Source: Pseudomonadota bacterium (lineage in GTDB: Bacteria > Pseudomonadota > Gammaproteobacteria > Xanthomonadales > Rhodanobacteraceae). Taken from it: a DNA stretch of 64,000 bases. A program made the translations under genes and the position numbers. The stretch is from assembly GCA_021827205.1 (NCBI GenBank), contig JAKAWV010000017.1:1-64000 (forward strand), in the 5' to 3' direction. Shown piece after piece: positions 31,122-42,118 of this stretch (position 1 is its first letter; every line of letters begins with the position of its first letter). Under the pieces are notes generated by a model. The model was given only the letters and a program-made list of their open reading frames with translations, had not been told where the DNA came from and ran no database searches.

Positions 31122-31685
31122 TCAGGCGCGACCGGCGAACTCGCCGGTCAGCGTGCTGACCAGCACCTGGTCATCGACGCTGATGTAATCCGGCACCTGG
31201 ATCTCCAGCCCGGTCTCCAGTCGCGCCGGCTTGGGGCGCTTGGTGGCACTGGCACCCTTGAGTTCCGGTGCGGTCTCGACCACGCGCAGCGCGACGCTGG
31301 GCGGCAATTGCAGGCCCACCGGCTGCTCGTCGATCAACTGCACGTAGCAGCCGTCCAAGCCGTCGATGATGTAACCGGCGCTCTCGCCCAGCAGCTCGAC
31401 GCCGAGGATGTACTGGGTGTAGTCCTCGGCATCCATGAACACATAGCCGTCGGTATCCTTGTACGAGAAATGGGCTTGGCGGCGACTCAGTTCGACTTCG
31501 CGCAGATCGTCGTCGGCGCGCAGGGTCAGGTCCAGGCGCTGGCCGCCGGGGATGGCGTACAGCGCGAAGCGATACGTGGTGTTGCCGCCGCGCGCGGTGG
31601 GCGAACTTTTCTCGACCTCGCGCACCTGCCATGTCCTGCCCGCGTGTTCGACGGCGTTGCCGCGTTTGATATCAGAGGCTTTCAT
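31122..31685 (-). CDS. efpL: Elongation factor P-like protein EfpL (YeiP)
   Basis: A 187-aa paralogue of EF-P (190 aa in E. coli YeiP). EF-P-type proteins rescue ribosomes stalled at proline-rich or similar motifs. Three beta-barrel domains are visible. The tip loop reads [14 protein letters not shown], matching the YeiP-type SPTARGAATLY rather than the Lys-bearing PGKG loop of EF-P. The C-terminal domain [18 protein letters not shown] is conserved. ATG 31685 gives the [10 protein letters not shown] start. Confidence 0.95.
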   Translation of the reverse strand: MKASDIKRGNAVEHAGRTWQVREVEKSSPTARGGNTTYRFALYAIPGGQRLDLTLRADDDLREVELSRRQAHFSYKDTDGYVFMDAEDYTQYILGVELLGESAGYIIDGLDGCYVQLIDEQPVGLQLPPSVALRVVETAPELKGASATKRPKPARLETGLEIQVPDYISVDDQVLVSTLTGEFAGRA

Positions 31686-31710
31686 CGGAGCGCTCGCAGG
31701 GTGTGGAGGG

Positions 31711-32478
31711 TCATTTCGGCTGCAGCCGGATCGCACCGTCTAGGCGGATCACGCTGCCGTTGAGATAGCGGTTGCCCAGGATGAAGGCCGCGGTTTCGGC
31801 GAATTCCTGCGGCTGACCGAGGCGCGGCGGGTAGGGCACTTGCGCGCACAGACTGTCGTAGACCTGCGGCGGCATGCCCTCGACCATGGGCGTGTGGAAC
31901 ACGCCAGGCGCGATGGTCATCACGCGCACGCCGATGCGCGCGAATTCGCGCGCCATGGGCAGGGTCATGCCCACCACGCCGCCCTTCGACGCGGCGTAAG
32001 CGGCCTGGCCGATCTGCCCCTCGAAGGCCGCGATCGAGGCGGTGAACACGATCGCGCCGCGCTCGCCATCTGCACCCGCGGCGTTGTGCTGCATCAAGTT
32101 GGCGGCGGCCTTGGCCAGGTTGAAGCTGCCGATGAGGTTCACACCGACGGTGCGCGCGAAACTGCTCAGCGGCATGGGGCCTTCCTTGCCCAGCACGCGC
32201 CCGGCGCCAAGAATGCCGGCGCAACTGATCGCGGCGTTGAGTCCGCCCATGGCCTCGGTCGCGCGCGCGAGGTTGGCGGTCACTTCGTCCTCGTTGCCGA
32301 CATCGGTGCGCAGGAATTGCGCCAGCGGCCCCAGCGCCTGTGCGGCTTGCGCACCGCGCTCGACGTTGACATCCAGCAGGCATACGCGCGCGCCTTGACG
32401 CAGCAAATGCTCGGCCACGGCGTAGCCGAGGCCGGAAGCGCCGCCGCTGATCACGGCCTTGATCTGATCGAGCTGCAT
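31711..32478 (-). CDS. SDR dehydrogenase, 3-hydroxyacyl-CoA dehydrogenase type II-like
   Basis: A 255-aa classical short-chain dehydrogenase. It has [13 protein letters not shown] for NAD binding (residues 10-22), the catalytic Ser region [14 protein letters not shown] and YAASKGG as YxxxK. The C-terminal pattern [20 protein letters not shown] is typical of the HSD17B10/FadB2-like group, which oxidises 3-hydroxy-2-methylbutyryl-CoA in isoleucine breakdown. The location next to leucine catabolic genes supports that, but the substrate is inferred. Confidence 0.85.
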   Translation of the reverse strand: MQLDQIKAVISGGASGLGYAVAEHLLRQGARVCLLDVNVERGAQAAQALGPLAQFLRTDVGNEDEVTANLARATEAMGGLNAAISCAGILGAGRVLGKEGPMPLSSFARTVGVNLIGSFNLAKAAANLMQHNAAGADGERGAIVFTASIAAFEGQIGQAAYAASKGGVVGMTLPMAREFARIGVRVMTIAPGVFHTPMVEGMPPQVYDSLCAQVPYPPRLGQPQEFAETAAFILGNRYLNGSVIRLDGAIRLQPK

Positions 32479-32574
32479 GGGGAGTTCCGCGGATAGACGA
32501 AAGCGCGATTTTAGCCGTGCCACGCCGCGTCCTGCGAGGAGCGCACCGCGGCTGTACGCCGCCCGTGGCGTGGC

Positions 32575-33066
32575 TCAGTCCAGCGCACGCAAATAAAAGC
32601 GATCACAACCGTGGTGGCCAGTGCCGCCCAGCGGCACCGCGATGCGCGTGAAGCCCGACTTCAGATACAACGCCTGCGCGGCATCCATGCCGGTGAGGGT
32701 CTCGATGTAGCATTGGCGGAAGCCGCTGGTGCGCGCGGCATCCAGACAGCGCGCCATCAGCGCGCGACCCGCGCCCATCCCGCGCAGCGCCGGCAGGAAA
32801 TACATCTTGCGCAGCTCGCAAGTGTCCTCGGCGCCGCCGGCCAGTGGCGCGATGCCGCCGCCGCCTTCGATGGCACCGTCGTGCTCGATCACGAAATATG
32901 CGCTGCGCTGCGCCGCGTAGGCGCGGCTCATCCAGCCCACCTCGGGATCGTGGATGGCGAAGCCGGCACCGTCGGCACCAAACTCGGGCATCACGCTGCG
33001 GATGATCGCCGCCATCGCGGCGTCATCGGCCGCCGCGATCGGGCGGATCAGGAACGCGGCGCTCAT
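32575..33066 (-). CDS. GNAT-family N-acetyltransferase
   Basis: A 163-aa protein with the GNAT acetyl-CoA-binding motif (RKMYFLPALRGMGAGRALMA, near residues 85-105) and a typical end TLTGMDAAQALYLKSGF. Substrate unknown. Its ATG overlaps the mvaB stop (ATGA), so it is the translationally coupled downstream gene of the leucine operon, perhaps carried along rather than functionally linked. Confidence 0.85.
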   Translation of the reverse strand: MSAAFLIRPIAAADDAAMAAIIRSVMPEFGADGAGFAIHDPEVGWMSRAYAAQRSAYFVIEHDGAIEGGGGIAPLAGGAEDTCELRKMYFLPALRGMGAGRALMARCLDAARTSGFRQCYIETLTGMDAAQALYLKSGFTRIAVPLGGTGHHGCDRFYLRALD

Positions 33067-33962
33067 GCGGTTTCCGCTGCGCGCGCGCGGCCGACGCGAC
33101 TGCCGGTGACGCGGCCCAATTGCGCGGCCAGCCAGTGCCCGCTGGCGACCAGCGCGTCCAGATCCACCCCGGTGTGCAAACCCATGCCGTGCAGCATGTA
33201 GATTACGTCCTCACTGGCCACATTGCCGCTGGCGCCGCGCGCATAAGGGCAGCCGCCGGTGCCGGCGACGGCGGCATCGATCACGCGCACGCCTTCCTCC
33301 AGGCAAGCCAGGATGTTGGCCAGCGCCTGGCCGTAGGTGTCGTGAAAATGCACCGCCAGCGCGGTCATGGGTACGGCATCGGCGACGGCGCGCAGCATGG
33401 CGCGCGCCTTGGCCGGCGTGCCCACGCCGATGGTGTCGCCCAGCGAGATCTCGCCGCAGCCCAGCGCATGCAGGCGCGCGGCCACGCGCACCACGTCACG
33501 CAGCGGCACCTCGCCCTGATAGGGGCAGCCCAGCACCGTGGAGACATAGCCGCGCACCGCGACACCATCGGCCAGCGCCTGCGCCAGCACCGGCTCGAAG
33601 CGCGCGATGGATTCATCGATCGAGGCGTTGATGTTCGTCTGGTTGAACGCTTCCGAGGCGGCGGTGAACACCGCGATCTCGGAAGCGCCGGCAACGCGTG
33701 CGCACGCATAGCCCTGCAGATTGGGCACCAGCACCGGATAGCGCACGCCAGGTCTGCGCCGCAGCCCGTGCATCACCGCCTCGGCGTCGGCCAGTTGCGG
33801 AATCCACTTCGGGCTGACGAAACTGGTGGCTTCCACGGTGTCGTAACCGCAGGCCGCGAGGCGCTCGATCAGCTCGATCTTGATGGCGGTCGGCACGATG
33901 GCCTGCTCATTTTGCAGGCCATCACGCGGCCCGACCTCGACCACGCGCACGTGTTCGTTCAT
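33063..33962 (-). CDS. mvaB: Hydroxymethylglutaryl-CoA lyase
   Basis: Cleaves HMG-CoA to acetoacetate and acetyl-CoA, the last step of leucine catabolism. The 299-aa TIM barrel has VEVGPRDGLQNE near residue 8, DTIGVGTP, HFHDTYGQA, and the family signature GGCPYARGASGNVASEDV near residue 262. ATG 33962 was chosen because homologues begin right there; an upstream extension would lie in alaX. The start and the alaX stop overlap by 4 nt (ATGA). Confidence 0.97.
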   Translation of the reverse strand: MNEHVRVVEVGPRDGLQNEQAIVPTAIKIELIERLAACGYDTVEATSFVSPKWIPQLADAEAVMHGLRRRPGVRYPVLVPNLQGYACARVAGASEIAVFTAASEAFNQTNINASIDESIARFEPVLAQALADGVAVRGYVSTVLGCPYQGEVPLRDVVRVAARLHALGCGEISLGDTIGVGTPAKARAMLRAVADAVPMTALAVHFHDTYGQALANILACLEEGVRVIDAAVAGTGGCPYARGASGNVASEDVIYMLHGMGLHTGVDLDALVASGHWLAAQLGRVTGSRVGRARAAETA

Positions 33963-34678
33963 GCCGCATCCTCCGCGAAGCCCAGCACCACGCGACGATT
34001 GCGTGCGCCCTTGCTTTCGATCTTGAGCACACGCATCACACCGATCTCGCCGGTGCGCGCCACGTGCGTGCCGCCGCAGGGCTGCAGGTCGGCGCCGACG
34101 ATCTCGATCAGGCGGATCTGCGGCAAGTGCATGGGTGGTTTGACCGTGAGCGTCTTGATCAGCTCCGGCTGCGCGGCCAGCTCGGCGCCGCTGATCAGGC
34201 GCGTGCTGACGGCAAGATCGGCCGCGATCAGCCGGGCCAGCTCGGTCTGGATACGCGCTGCATCGAGTGTGGCGCCATCGGTGTCGAAATCCAGCCGGCC
34301 GCTGTCGGCGCTCAGATTGCCCCCGGTCACGCCGTGAGGCACGACCGCCGAGAGTAGATGCAGACAGGTATGCATGCGCATGTGGCGGTGACGGCGTGTC
34401 CAATCGAGTTCGATATCGACGGTGCTGCCCACCGGCGAGGCGATCGTTCCTGGTTCAAGCAGATGCACGATGGCGCCGCTGTCGCGATCGCGACGGGTGT
34501 CGATGATGCGTTGCCGCCGGCCAGCAGCGTCGATCAGCCAGCCCGTGTCGCCGGGCTGGCCGCCACCCAGCGGATAAAACACGGTGGCTTCGAGTTCGAC
34601 ACCCGCATCGCGCGCGGCGCTGATGCGCGTGGTGCAGTGCATCTGATAAGGGGTTTCAGCGTAGAGCGCGTGAGTCAT
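33959..34678 (-). CDS. alaX: Alanyl-tRNA editing protein, AlaX type
   Basis: A 239-aa free-standing version of the AlaRS editing domain, which hydrolyses Ser or Gly mischarged on tRNA-Ala. Zinc ligands are visible as HTCLH (in RMHTCLHLLSAV, about residues 103-107) and CGGTH near residue 200. The N-terminal glycine-rich YPLGGGQPGDTG is typical. It is located between mccA and mvaB in an otherwise leucine-catabolic operon, overlapping mvaB by 4 nt. Confidence 0.93.
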   Translation of the reverse strand: MTHALYAETPYQMHCTTRISAARDAGVELEATVFYPLGGGQPGDTGWLIDAAGRRQRIIDTRRDRDSGAIVHLLEPGTIASPVGSTVDIELDWTRRHRHMRMHTCLHLLSAVVPHGVTGGNLSADSGRLDFDTDGATLDAARIQTELARLIAADLAVSTRLISGAELAAQPELIKTLTVKPPMHLPQIRLIEIVGADLQPCGGTHVARTGEIGVMRVLKIESKGARNRRVVLGFAEDAA

Positions 34679-34788
34679 GGATGCTTCCCGGAGTACGACG
34701 CCATGCCGCGAATGCGGATGCCGTGCAGACAGCCATCATGCCCCACGGGCACTTTGCGGGCACGTTCACGCAACGCAAATCGATACCA

Positions 34789-36785
<1,997 letters not shown>

Positions 36786-36789
<4 letters not shown>

Positions 36790-37583
36790 TCGGAGGGTGC
36801 GACCCAGCACGGCGGCCTCTTGTCCAGAAACGCGTCGAGACCTTGCTGGCCCTCGGGCGAAACACGCAGCGCGGCGATCAGCGCGGCGTGTTCGCGATCG
36901 AGCGCATCGGCGCTGTCCGGCGTCATTCCGGACAGCCGCAGCGCGAGCCGCTTGGCCTCGTGCTGGGCCAGCGGTCCGCCCTTGCCCAGTGCATGCAGGG
37001 CGCGATCGACCGCAGCGTCCAAGCCCGCTGCCGGCACGCACTGGTGCAGCAGCCCGATGTGCAGGGCTGCGGTGGCATCGAACACTTCCCCGCTGATGAA
37101 CAGCCGTCGCGCATGACGCGCGCCGATCGCCGCGACGACGTAGGGTGAGATCACCGCCGGCACCAGACCAAGCTTGACCTCGCTGAGCGCGAACTTGGCG
37201 CCCTCGATGCCGATCGCGATGTCGCAGCAGGCGATCAGACCGACGCCGCCGCCGTAGGCCGCGCCGTTGACGCAGGCGAGGGTCGGCTTGGACAGGAAAT
37301 TGAGCGTGCGCATCAGTGCGGCCAGGCGCAGCGCATCGGCGCGATTCTCCTCGGCGCTTGCAGTCACCATGCGCCGCATCCAGTCCAGATCCGCCCCGGC
37401 CGAGAAGGTGCTGCCGCTGCCGGTCAGCATCACGGCGCGCACGTCCGGGTCGGCATCGACCTCCAGCAGCGCCGCGGTCAACTGTGCGATCAGCTCGCTG
37501 TCGAAGGCGTTGTGCACGTGCGGACGTGTCAGGGTCAGACGGGCGATGGTTCCCGTGCGGATGATTTCGAGTGGACTGGGCAT
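36786..37583 (-). CDS. liuC: Methylglutaconyl-CoA hydratase (enoyl-CoA hydratase family)
   Basis: A 265-aa crotonase-fold protein. SGSTFSAGADLDWM and GAAYGGGVGLIACCDIAI contain the oxyanion-hole elements and catalytic Glu region. In this operon it should hydrate 3-methylglutaconyl-CoA to HMG-CoA, between MCC and HMG-CoA lyase; that specific role is inferred from context. It is the first gene of liuC-mccA-alaX-mvaB and is divergent from the iron cassette. Confidence 0.92.
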
Positions 37584-37641
37584 GCGAATTCCCGGGCAGG
37601 GCAGGAATGATAGCGGGCCGGGCCATGGGATCCTTGCTCTC

Positions 37642-37670
37642 TTGCTATAGCTAATGCGAATCGTTATTAT
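37642..37670 (+). promoter_or_regulatory. Fur-box-overlapped promoter of the iron cassette
   Basis: TTGCTA (37642-37647) and TATTAT (37665-37670) are spaced by 17 nt. Between and across them, GCTAATGCGAATCGTTATT (37650-37668) matches 14 of 19 bases of the consensus Fur box and has its inverted symmetry (AAT..ATT). Repression by Fur-Fe would block polymerase directly. The start codon follows at 37696. Confidence 0.75.
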
Positions 37671-37695
37671 TCAATGCGTTTCTGGAGGACTCGTC

Positions 37696-38043
37696 ATGCC
37701 GTATCGCATTTTCATTTTCTTGTCCGGTGTGCTCGCGTTTGCAGCCATGAATACTGCGCGTATTGCGGTGGCCGCCGAACCGCCGTCGTTCCGGCTGGCG
37801 ATCGTGAACCATCGCTTCCAGCCGGCCACGCTGACGATTCCCGCCAACACCAAGGTGAAGCTGGTGGTCGAGAACCGCGACGCCACGCCGGAGGAGTTCG
37901 AGAGCAACGACTTCGACCGCGAGAAGGTGATCCTGCCGAACAGCAGCGCGGTGATCTTCGTCGGTCCGCTGCGACCGGGGCAGTACCGCTTCTTTGGCGA
38001 GTTCAACCCTGCGACGGCGCAGGGCGTGCTGCGCGTGGAGTGA
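37696..38043 (+). CDS. Cupredoxin-like periplasmic protein of FTR1 iron cassette
   Basis: A 115-aa protein with a signal peptide (MPYRIFIFLSGVLAFAAMNT, cleavage after VAA). The mature beta-sandwich (NHRFQPATLTIPANTKVKLV, EFESNDF, PLRPGQYRFFGEF) matches cupredoxin-domain partners of FTR1 permeases, such as FtrB of Bordetella, which oxidises or relays Fe(II). It lacks any Cys and has N where relatives often carry His after GEF, so classic copper ligation is doubtful. TGGAGGA SD supports ATG 37696. First gene of a three-gene operon. Confidence 0.85.
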   Translation: MPYRIFIFLSGVLAFAAMNTARIAVAAEPPSFRLAIVNHRFQPATLTIPANTKVKLVVENRDATPEEFESNDFDREKVILPNSSAVIFVGPLRPGQYRFFGEFNPATAQGVLRVE

Positions 38044-38047
38044 GGCC

Positions 38048-38887
38048 ATGCTCGCGATTGCCCTGCTGGTCTTCCGTGAAGTGATCGAGGCGGCGCTGAT
38101 CGTCTCGATCGTGGCCGCAGCCACGCGCGGCGTGCCGCGCCGCGCCGCGGCGCTCCTCAGTGGCATCGGTTTCGGCGTGCTCGGTGCATTGCTGGTGGCG
38201 CTGGGCGCCGGTCGCATCGCCGCGCTGTTCAGCGGCGTCGGCCAGGAGGTCTTCAACGCCGGCGTGCTGCTGGCGGCGGTGCTGATGATCGCCTGGCATG
38301 TCGTCTGGATGGCATCGCATGGGCGCGAACTGGCCGCGCGCATGCAGGGCGTGGGGCAGGCCGTGCGCGCTGGCGCCAGCCCGCTGGCCGTGCTGGTCGT
38401 GGTGGTGGCGTTGGCGGTGTTGCGCGAAGGCTCCGAGGTGGTCCTGTTCCTCTACGGCATGCTCGCCGGCGGCGCCGGCCACCTGAGTGCGGGACTGGCG
38501 CTGGGCCTCGCGGCCGGCGTGACGATCGGCCTGCTGCTGTACTTCGGACTGCTGCGCATCCCGCTGCGGCATTTTTTCGGCGCCACCAATGCGCTGTTGA
38601 TCCTGCTGGCGGCCGGGCTGGCGGCGGACGCGATGGTGTTCCTGGTGCAGGCCGACCTGCTGCCGGCGCTGGGCGAGCCGCTCTGGAATACCGGTGCGCT
38701 GCTCAGCGAGCGCTCGCTGCCGGGCCAGGCATTGCACGTGCTGGTGGGCTACACCGCACGGCCGACGCCGATCCAGTTGCTGGCCTGGCTGGCGACGATC
38801 ACGTTGCTGAGCGTCGGCATGCGCTTCGCGGGGAGACCGGCGCGCGGGATGCGCCCGGAGGCGGCACGACGCGCCATGACCGACTGA
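38048..38887 (+). CDS. FTR1-family high-affinity iron permease
   Basis: A 279-aa polytopic inner-membrane protein with about seven helices. Both (R/K)ExxE iron-binding motifs are present: FREVIEA near residue 11 and LREGSEV near residue 118, as in Ftr1p/EfeU/FtrC. It starts 4 nt after the cupredoxin gene stop, so it is translationally coupled. There is no DyP peroxidase (EfeB) or EfeO beside it; the FtrA/P19 and FtrD components of the Bordetella system are also missing. Confidence 0.93.
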   Translation: MLAIALLVFREVIEAALIVSIVAAATRGVPRRAAALLSGIGFGVLGALLVALGAGRIAALFSGVGQEVFNAGVLLAAVLMIAWHVVWMASHGRELAARMQGVGQAVRAGASPLAVLVVVVALAVLREGSEVVLFLYGMLAGGAGHLSAGLALGLAAGVTIGLLLYFGLLRIPLRHFFGATNALLILLAAGLAADAMVFLVQADLLPALGEPLWNTGALLSERSLPGQALHVLVGYTARPTPIQLLAWLATITLLSVGMRFAGRPARGMRPEAARRAMTD

Positions 38888-38968
38888 ATTTTCCTTGTTC
38901 CGCAATCACTGTGCCGCCGCGGCGCGCAGGTTCCATTCGCTTCGATTCCAGACACCAGGGGTATTCCG

Positions 38969-39721
38969 ATGATCCGCAACCGATTGTTGATCCGCTGCCA
39001 TCGCGCGCTCGCGCTGCTGCTGCTCGCGTGCGTCCCGGCGTTGACGCAGGCCGGCCCAGCGTCCAAGGTTTACACACCCCAGGTCAGCTATGGCGAATGG
39101 GAGCTGGAGTTGCGCGGCGGCGCCCAGCAGTGGCCTGGCCAGTCCGGCGACCGCGCGCAACAGTATGTCACTGACATTGGCTACGGCATCGCGCCACGCT
39201 GGTTCACCGAACTCGCGGTGTTCTACGCCAAGATGCCGGGTAATGCCGCGCGGATCGAGGGCTACGAATGGGAGAACGTGTTCCAGCTGACCGAGATCGG
39301 CGAATACTGGATGGATGTCGGCCTGTTCGCCGAAATCGCCCACGACCGGCTGGAGAAAAAGAACTACGTCGAGCTGGGGCCGATGTTGCAGAAGGAATTC
39401 GGTCGCGCCCTGGTCAACCTCAACCTGCTGTTCACGCGCGGCCTCGCCAGCGATCGCGAGCCCGGCACCGAATTCGAGTACGCATGGCAGTGGAAGTGGC
39501 GCGGCAACGCGCTGTTCGAGCCGGGTCTGCAGGGTTTCGGCTCGTTCGGTCGCATCGGCTACCTGCATGCCGCCGAGAACAAGCTCGGTCCGGCATTCTT
39601 CGGACGCGCCGCGCTGGGTGCCGGACGCACGCTGAAGTATGACGCCGCGCTGCTGTTTGGTACCGTCAACGGCTCGCCCGACCGCACGCTGCGCTTCCAG
39701 TTGGAATATGAGTTTTTCTGA
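38969..39721 (+). CDS. Outer-membrane beta-barrel protein of iron cassette
   Basis: A 250-aa protein with a signal peptide (ALALLLLACVPALTQA, cleavage near residue 28). The mature part consists of alternating amphipathic strands with many aromatic residues and ends in the outer-membrane C-terminal pattern LRFQLEYEFF. I see no TonB box or plug domain, so a small porin-like barrel rather than a siderophore receptor is likely. AGGGG SD upstream. Placement after FTR1 suggests outer-membrane passage of iron, which is inference. Confidence 0.7.
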   Translation: MIRNRLLIRCHRALALLLLACVPALTQAGPASKVYTPQVSYGEWELELRGGAQQWPGQSGDRAQQYVTDIGYGIAPRWFTELAVFYAKMPGNAARIEGYEWENVFQLTEIGEYWMDVGLFAEIAHDRLEKKNYVELGPMLQKEFGRALVNLNLLFTRGLASDREPGTEFEYAWQWKWRGNALFEPGLQGFGSFGRIGYLHAAENKLGPAFFGRAALGAGRTLKYDAALLFGTVNGSPDRTLRFQLEYEFF

Positions 39722-39780
39722 GTGATCGCAGTGGCGCTGTGCAACTTCGCGTGCGCAAGCACCGCTGAATCCGAGCGGCG

Positions 39781-41385
39781 CTACATGCGGAACACGCCGA
39801 AGCGCGTGGATTCGATCGGGGCGTTGAGGCTCGCCGAGATCGCCAGCCCCAGCACGCGCCGCGTATCGACGGGATCGATGATGCCATCGTCCCACAGCCG
39901 CGCCGTAGCGTAATAGGGATGGCCTTGCTGCTCGTACTGCGCGCGGATCGGAGCCTTGAAGGCTTCTTCGTCTTCACTGCTCCAGATCCTGCCCTGCGCT
40001 TCGAAGCCATCGCGGCGCACCGTGGCCAGCACGCTGGCGGCCTGCTCGCCGCCCATCACGCTGATGCGCGCGTTGGGCCACATCCACAGAAAGCGCCCAC
40101 CATAGGCGCGCCCGCACATGGCGTAATTGCCGGCGCCGAAGCTGCCACCGATGACCACGGTGAACTTGGGTACCGCGGCGCAGGCGACGGCGGTGACCAT
40201 CTTGGCGCCGTCGCGGGCGATACCGCCGTTTTCGTATTTTTTCCCCACCATGAAGCCGGTGATGTTTTGCAGGAATATCAGCGGCACGCCGCGCTGTGCG
40301 CACAGCTCGATGAAGTGCGCGCCTTTGAGCGCGGACTCGGAAAACAGAATCCCGTTGTTGGCAATGATGCCCACCGGGAAGCCCCACAGGTGCGCGAAGC
40401 CGGTCACCAGCGTCTTGCCATAGCGTGCCTTGAACTCGTGGAGCTCGGAGTCGTCGACCAGGCGCGCGATGATCTCGTGGACGTCGTAGGGTTGGCGCGT
40501 GTCCAGCGGCACGATGCCGTACAGCTCATCGGCAGCAAGGCGCGGCGCGCGCGGAGCTTGCGGCGGCTGCGGTGCGACGGGGCGGTTGATCTGGGCGATG
40601 GCATCGCGCGCCAGTTGCAGGGCGTGGCGGTCGTTCTCGGCGTAGTGGTCGGCCACCCCCGAGATCGCGGTGTGCACATCGGCGCCGCCCAGCGCCTCGG
40701 CATCGACGATCTCGCCGGTGGCGGCTTTCACCAGCGGCGGACCGCCGAGGAAAATCGTGCCCTGGTTCCTGACGATGATGGTCTCGTCGCTCATCGCCGG
40801 CACATAGGCGCCGCCGGCGGTGCACGAGCCCATCACCACCGCGATCTGGGTGATGCCCAGCGCGCTCATGCGTGCCTGGTTGTAGAAGATGCGGCCGAAA
40901 TGTTCGCGATCGGGAAACACCTCGTCCTGCAGCGGCAGGAAGGCGCCACCGGAATCCACCAGATACACGCAGGGCAGGCGGTTTTCCAGCGCGATCTCCT
41001 GCGCGCGCAAGTGTTTTTTCACCGTCATCGGGAAGTAGGTGCCACCCTTGACCGTGGCGTCGTTGGCGATCACCAGTACTTCGCGACCGTGCACGCGGCC
41101 GATGCCGGCGATCAGTCCGGCGGCCGGCGCCTGATCCTCGTACAGGCCGTGCGCGGCCAGCGGCGCGATTTCCAGGAACGGGCTGCCGGCGTCCAGCAGC
41201 ACATTGACGCGCTCGCGTGGCAGCAGCTTGCCGCGCGCGCTGTGCTTGTCGCGCGCTCTGGCGTCACCGCCAGTAGCGACGCGATCGAGCTGCTGGTGCA
41301 GTTCCGCCACCAGACTGCGCATGCGTGCAGTGTTGGCGAGGAACTCGGGGGAGCGCGCATCGATGCGCGAGGTGAGGATGCTCAT
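39781..41385 (-). CDS. mccB: Methylcrotonyl-CoA carboxylase, carboxyltransferase subunit
   Basis: The 534-aa beta subunit transfers the carboxyl group from biotin to 3-methylcrotonyl-CoA, yielding 3-methylglutaconyl-CoA. Crotonase-like N- and C-halves are both visible: [15 protein letters not shown] and [16 protein letters not shown] in the first, [16 protein letters not shown] with [15 protein letters not shown] in the second. ATG 41385 gives the usual MSILTSRID start. It is separated from liuC-mccA by the oppositely transcribed iron cassette and stands alone behind a terminator. Confidence 0.97.
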   Translation of the reverse strand: MSILTSRIDARSPEFLANTARMRSLVAELHQQLDRVATGGDARARDKHSARGKLLPRERVNVLLDAGSPFLEIAPLAAHGLYEDQAPAAGLIAGIGRVHGREVLVIANDATVKGGTYFPMTVKKHLRAQEIALENRLPCVYLVDSGGAFLPLQDEVFPDREHFGRIFYNQARMSALGITQIAVVMGSCTAGGAYVPAMSDETIIVRNQGTIFLGGPPLVKAATGEIVDAEALGGADVHTAISGVADHYAENDRHALQLARDAIAQINRPVAPQPPQAPRAPRLAADELYGIVPLDTRQPYDVHEIIARLVDDSELHEFKARYGKTLVTGFAHLWGFPVGIIANNGILFSESALKGAHFIELCAQRGVPLIFLQNITGFMVGKKYENGGIARDGAKMVTAVACAAVPKFTVVIGGSFGAGNYAMCGRAYGGRFLWMWPNARISVMGGEQAASVLATVRRDGFEAQGRIWSSEDEEAFKAPIRAQYEQQGHPYYATARLWDDGIIDPVDTRRVLGLAISASLNAPIESTRFGVFRM

Positions 41386-41465
41386 GCGTCCGGTCGCTTG
41401 AAGGCCCGCGCATGATAAGGCTGCACCGCGGCTTGCGATACCCGCGCGCAGGCTTTGCGCGGGCG

Positions 41466-41499
41466 AAAAAAAACCGGCCGCGACTGCGACCGGTTTTTT
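41466..41499 (-). terminator. Bidirectional intrinsic terminator
   Basis: An AACCGG/CCGGTT stem (41472-41477, 41490-41495), with further inner pairs around a GACT loop, has eight A on one side and six T on the other. On the minus strand it terminates the small lipoprotein transcript before mccB. Confidence 0.85.
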
Positions 41500-41518
41500 C
41501 GTGATCGGGATGAACCGA

Positions 41519-41764
41519 TCAGCCGCCGTGAGCAGCGGTGCTGGGTTCAGCCGGAGCCGCAGCCGTGGTGGCCGGAGCCGGGGCAGCGGTGCTGGCCGCA
41601 GCCGGGGCAGCCGGGGCAGTCGTGGTAGCCGGGGCTGGGGCCGGAGCCGGAGCCATGGCAGCCGAACTAGCGGCGGCCGGAGCCTGCTCGCTGGATTCCT
41701 GATGGCTGCAAGCAGCCAGCAGCGCAACCAGCGAAGCCGCAAAAATGATGCGGGTGAGCTTCAT
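41519..41764 (-). CDS. Small Ala/Pro/Thr-rich lipoprotein
   Basis: An 81-aa protein starting [20 protein letters not shown], a textbook lipoprotein signal peptide with lipobox LAAC (Cys19). The mature 60 residues are low-complexity Ala/Pro/Thr ([10 protein letters not shown] type), with no folded domain, probably extending from a membrane into the periplasm. An SD (AGGAGA) precedes the ATG. It has its own terminator. Function unknown. Confidence 0.7.
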   Translation of the reverse strand: MKLTRIIFAASLVALLAACSHQESSEQAPAAASSAAMAPAPAPAPATTTAPAAPAAASTAAPAPATTAAAPAEPSTAAHGG

Positions 41765-41899
41765 TGTGTGTCTCTCCTAAATGCCGTGAGTGCCAAAGGA
41801 TGGCCGCCATATTAAAACGCGACTTTAACGCCGGCGCCAGTGGGAGCATGCCACAAAACGCACTCCCGCAAGCGGCCCGGCTTCCAATCGTCGTCTGCT

Positions 41900-41930
41900 C
41901 TGCGCTGACGCGGGCCCGACGTCAGCGCAG
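41900..41930. repeat. 11-bp perfect inverted repeat
   Basis: CTGCGCTGACG (41900-41910) and CGTCAGCGCAG (41920-41930) enclose a 9-nt loop containing GGGCCC. There is no T-run on either strand, so it is not an ordinary intrinsic terminator. Confidence 0.85.
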
Positions 41931-41952
41931 AAAACCTGTCCGGTACAAAGCC

Positions 41953-41977
41953 GCCGCAATGAATTCCGCATTGCGGC
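41953..41977. repeat. 8-bp perfect inverted repeat
   Basis: GCCGCAAT (41953-41960) and ATTGCGGC (41970-41977) enclose a 9-nt loop. It lies 22 nt from the larger hairpin and has the same loop length. Confidence 0.85.
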
Positions 41978-42118
41978 AAGCTCGGCCATTGTGGGCGCAA
42001 GCGCCGCGTAACGACCGGTCAACCCGGAAACCATGCCGCTATTTAACGACAATACGCGTGCGCAAGCCAGTGCAGCACAAGGTCGCGACATCAGCGGTGC
42101 GGTTGCGTGCATACGATC

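Larger units (their letters stand above)
41765..42118 (-). other. 354-bp intergenic region with strong inverted repeats
   Basis: No gene is evident between the lipoprotein start and the thiolase stop. It contains two perfect inverted repeats with 9-nt loops (11-bp at 41900-41930, 8-bp at 41953-41977) and a small GGCGC-AA-GCGCC. The region would include the lipoprotein promoter on the minus strand. A structured leader or a small RNA is possible. Confidence 0.5.

Noticed and set aside
29144-31159. Plus-strand open frame of 671 codons
   Set aside because: Antisense to the FUSC gene. Low-complexity Arg/Gln/His composition and no family resemblance.
34740-34788. Promoter or sRNA between alaX and mccA
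   Set aside because: The 110-nt gap shows no convincing boxes or stem.
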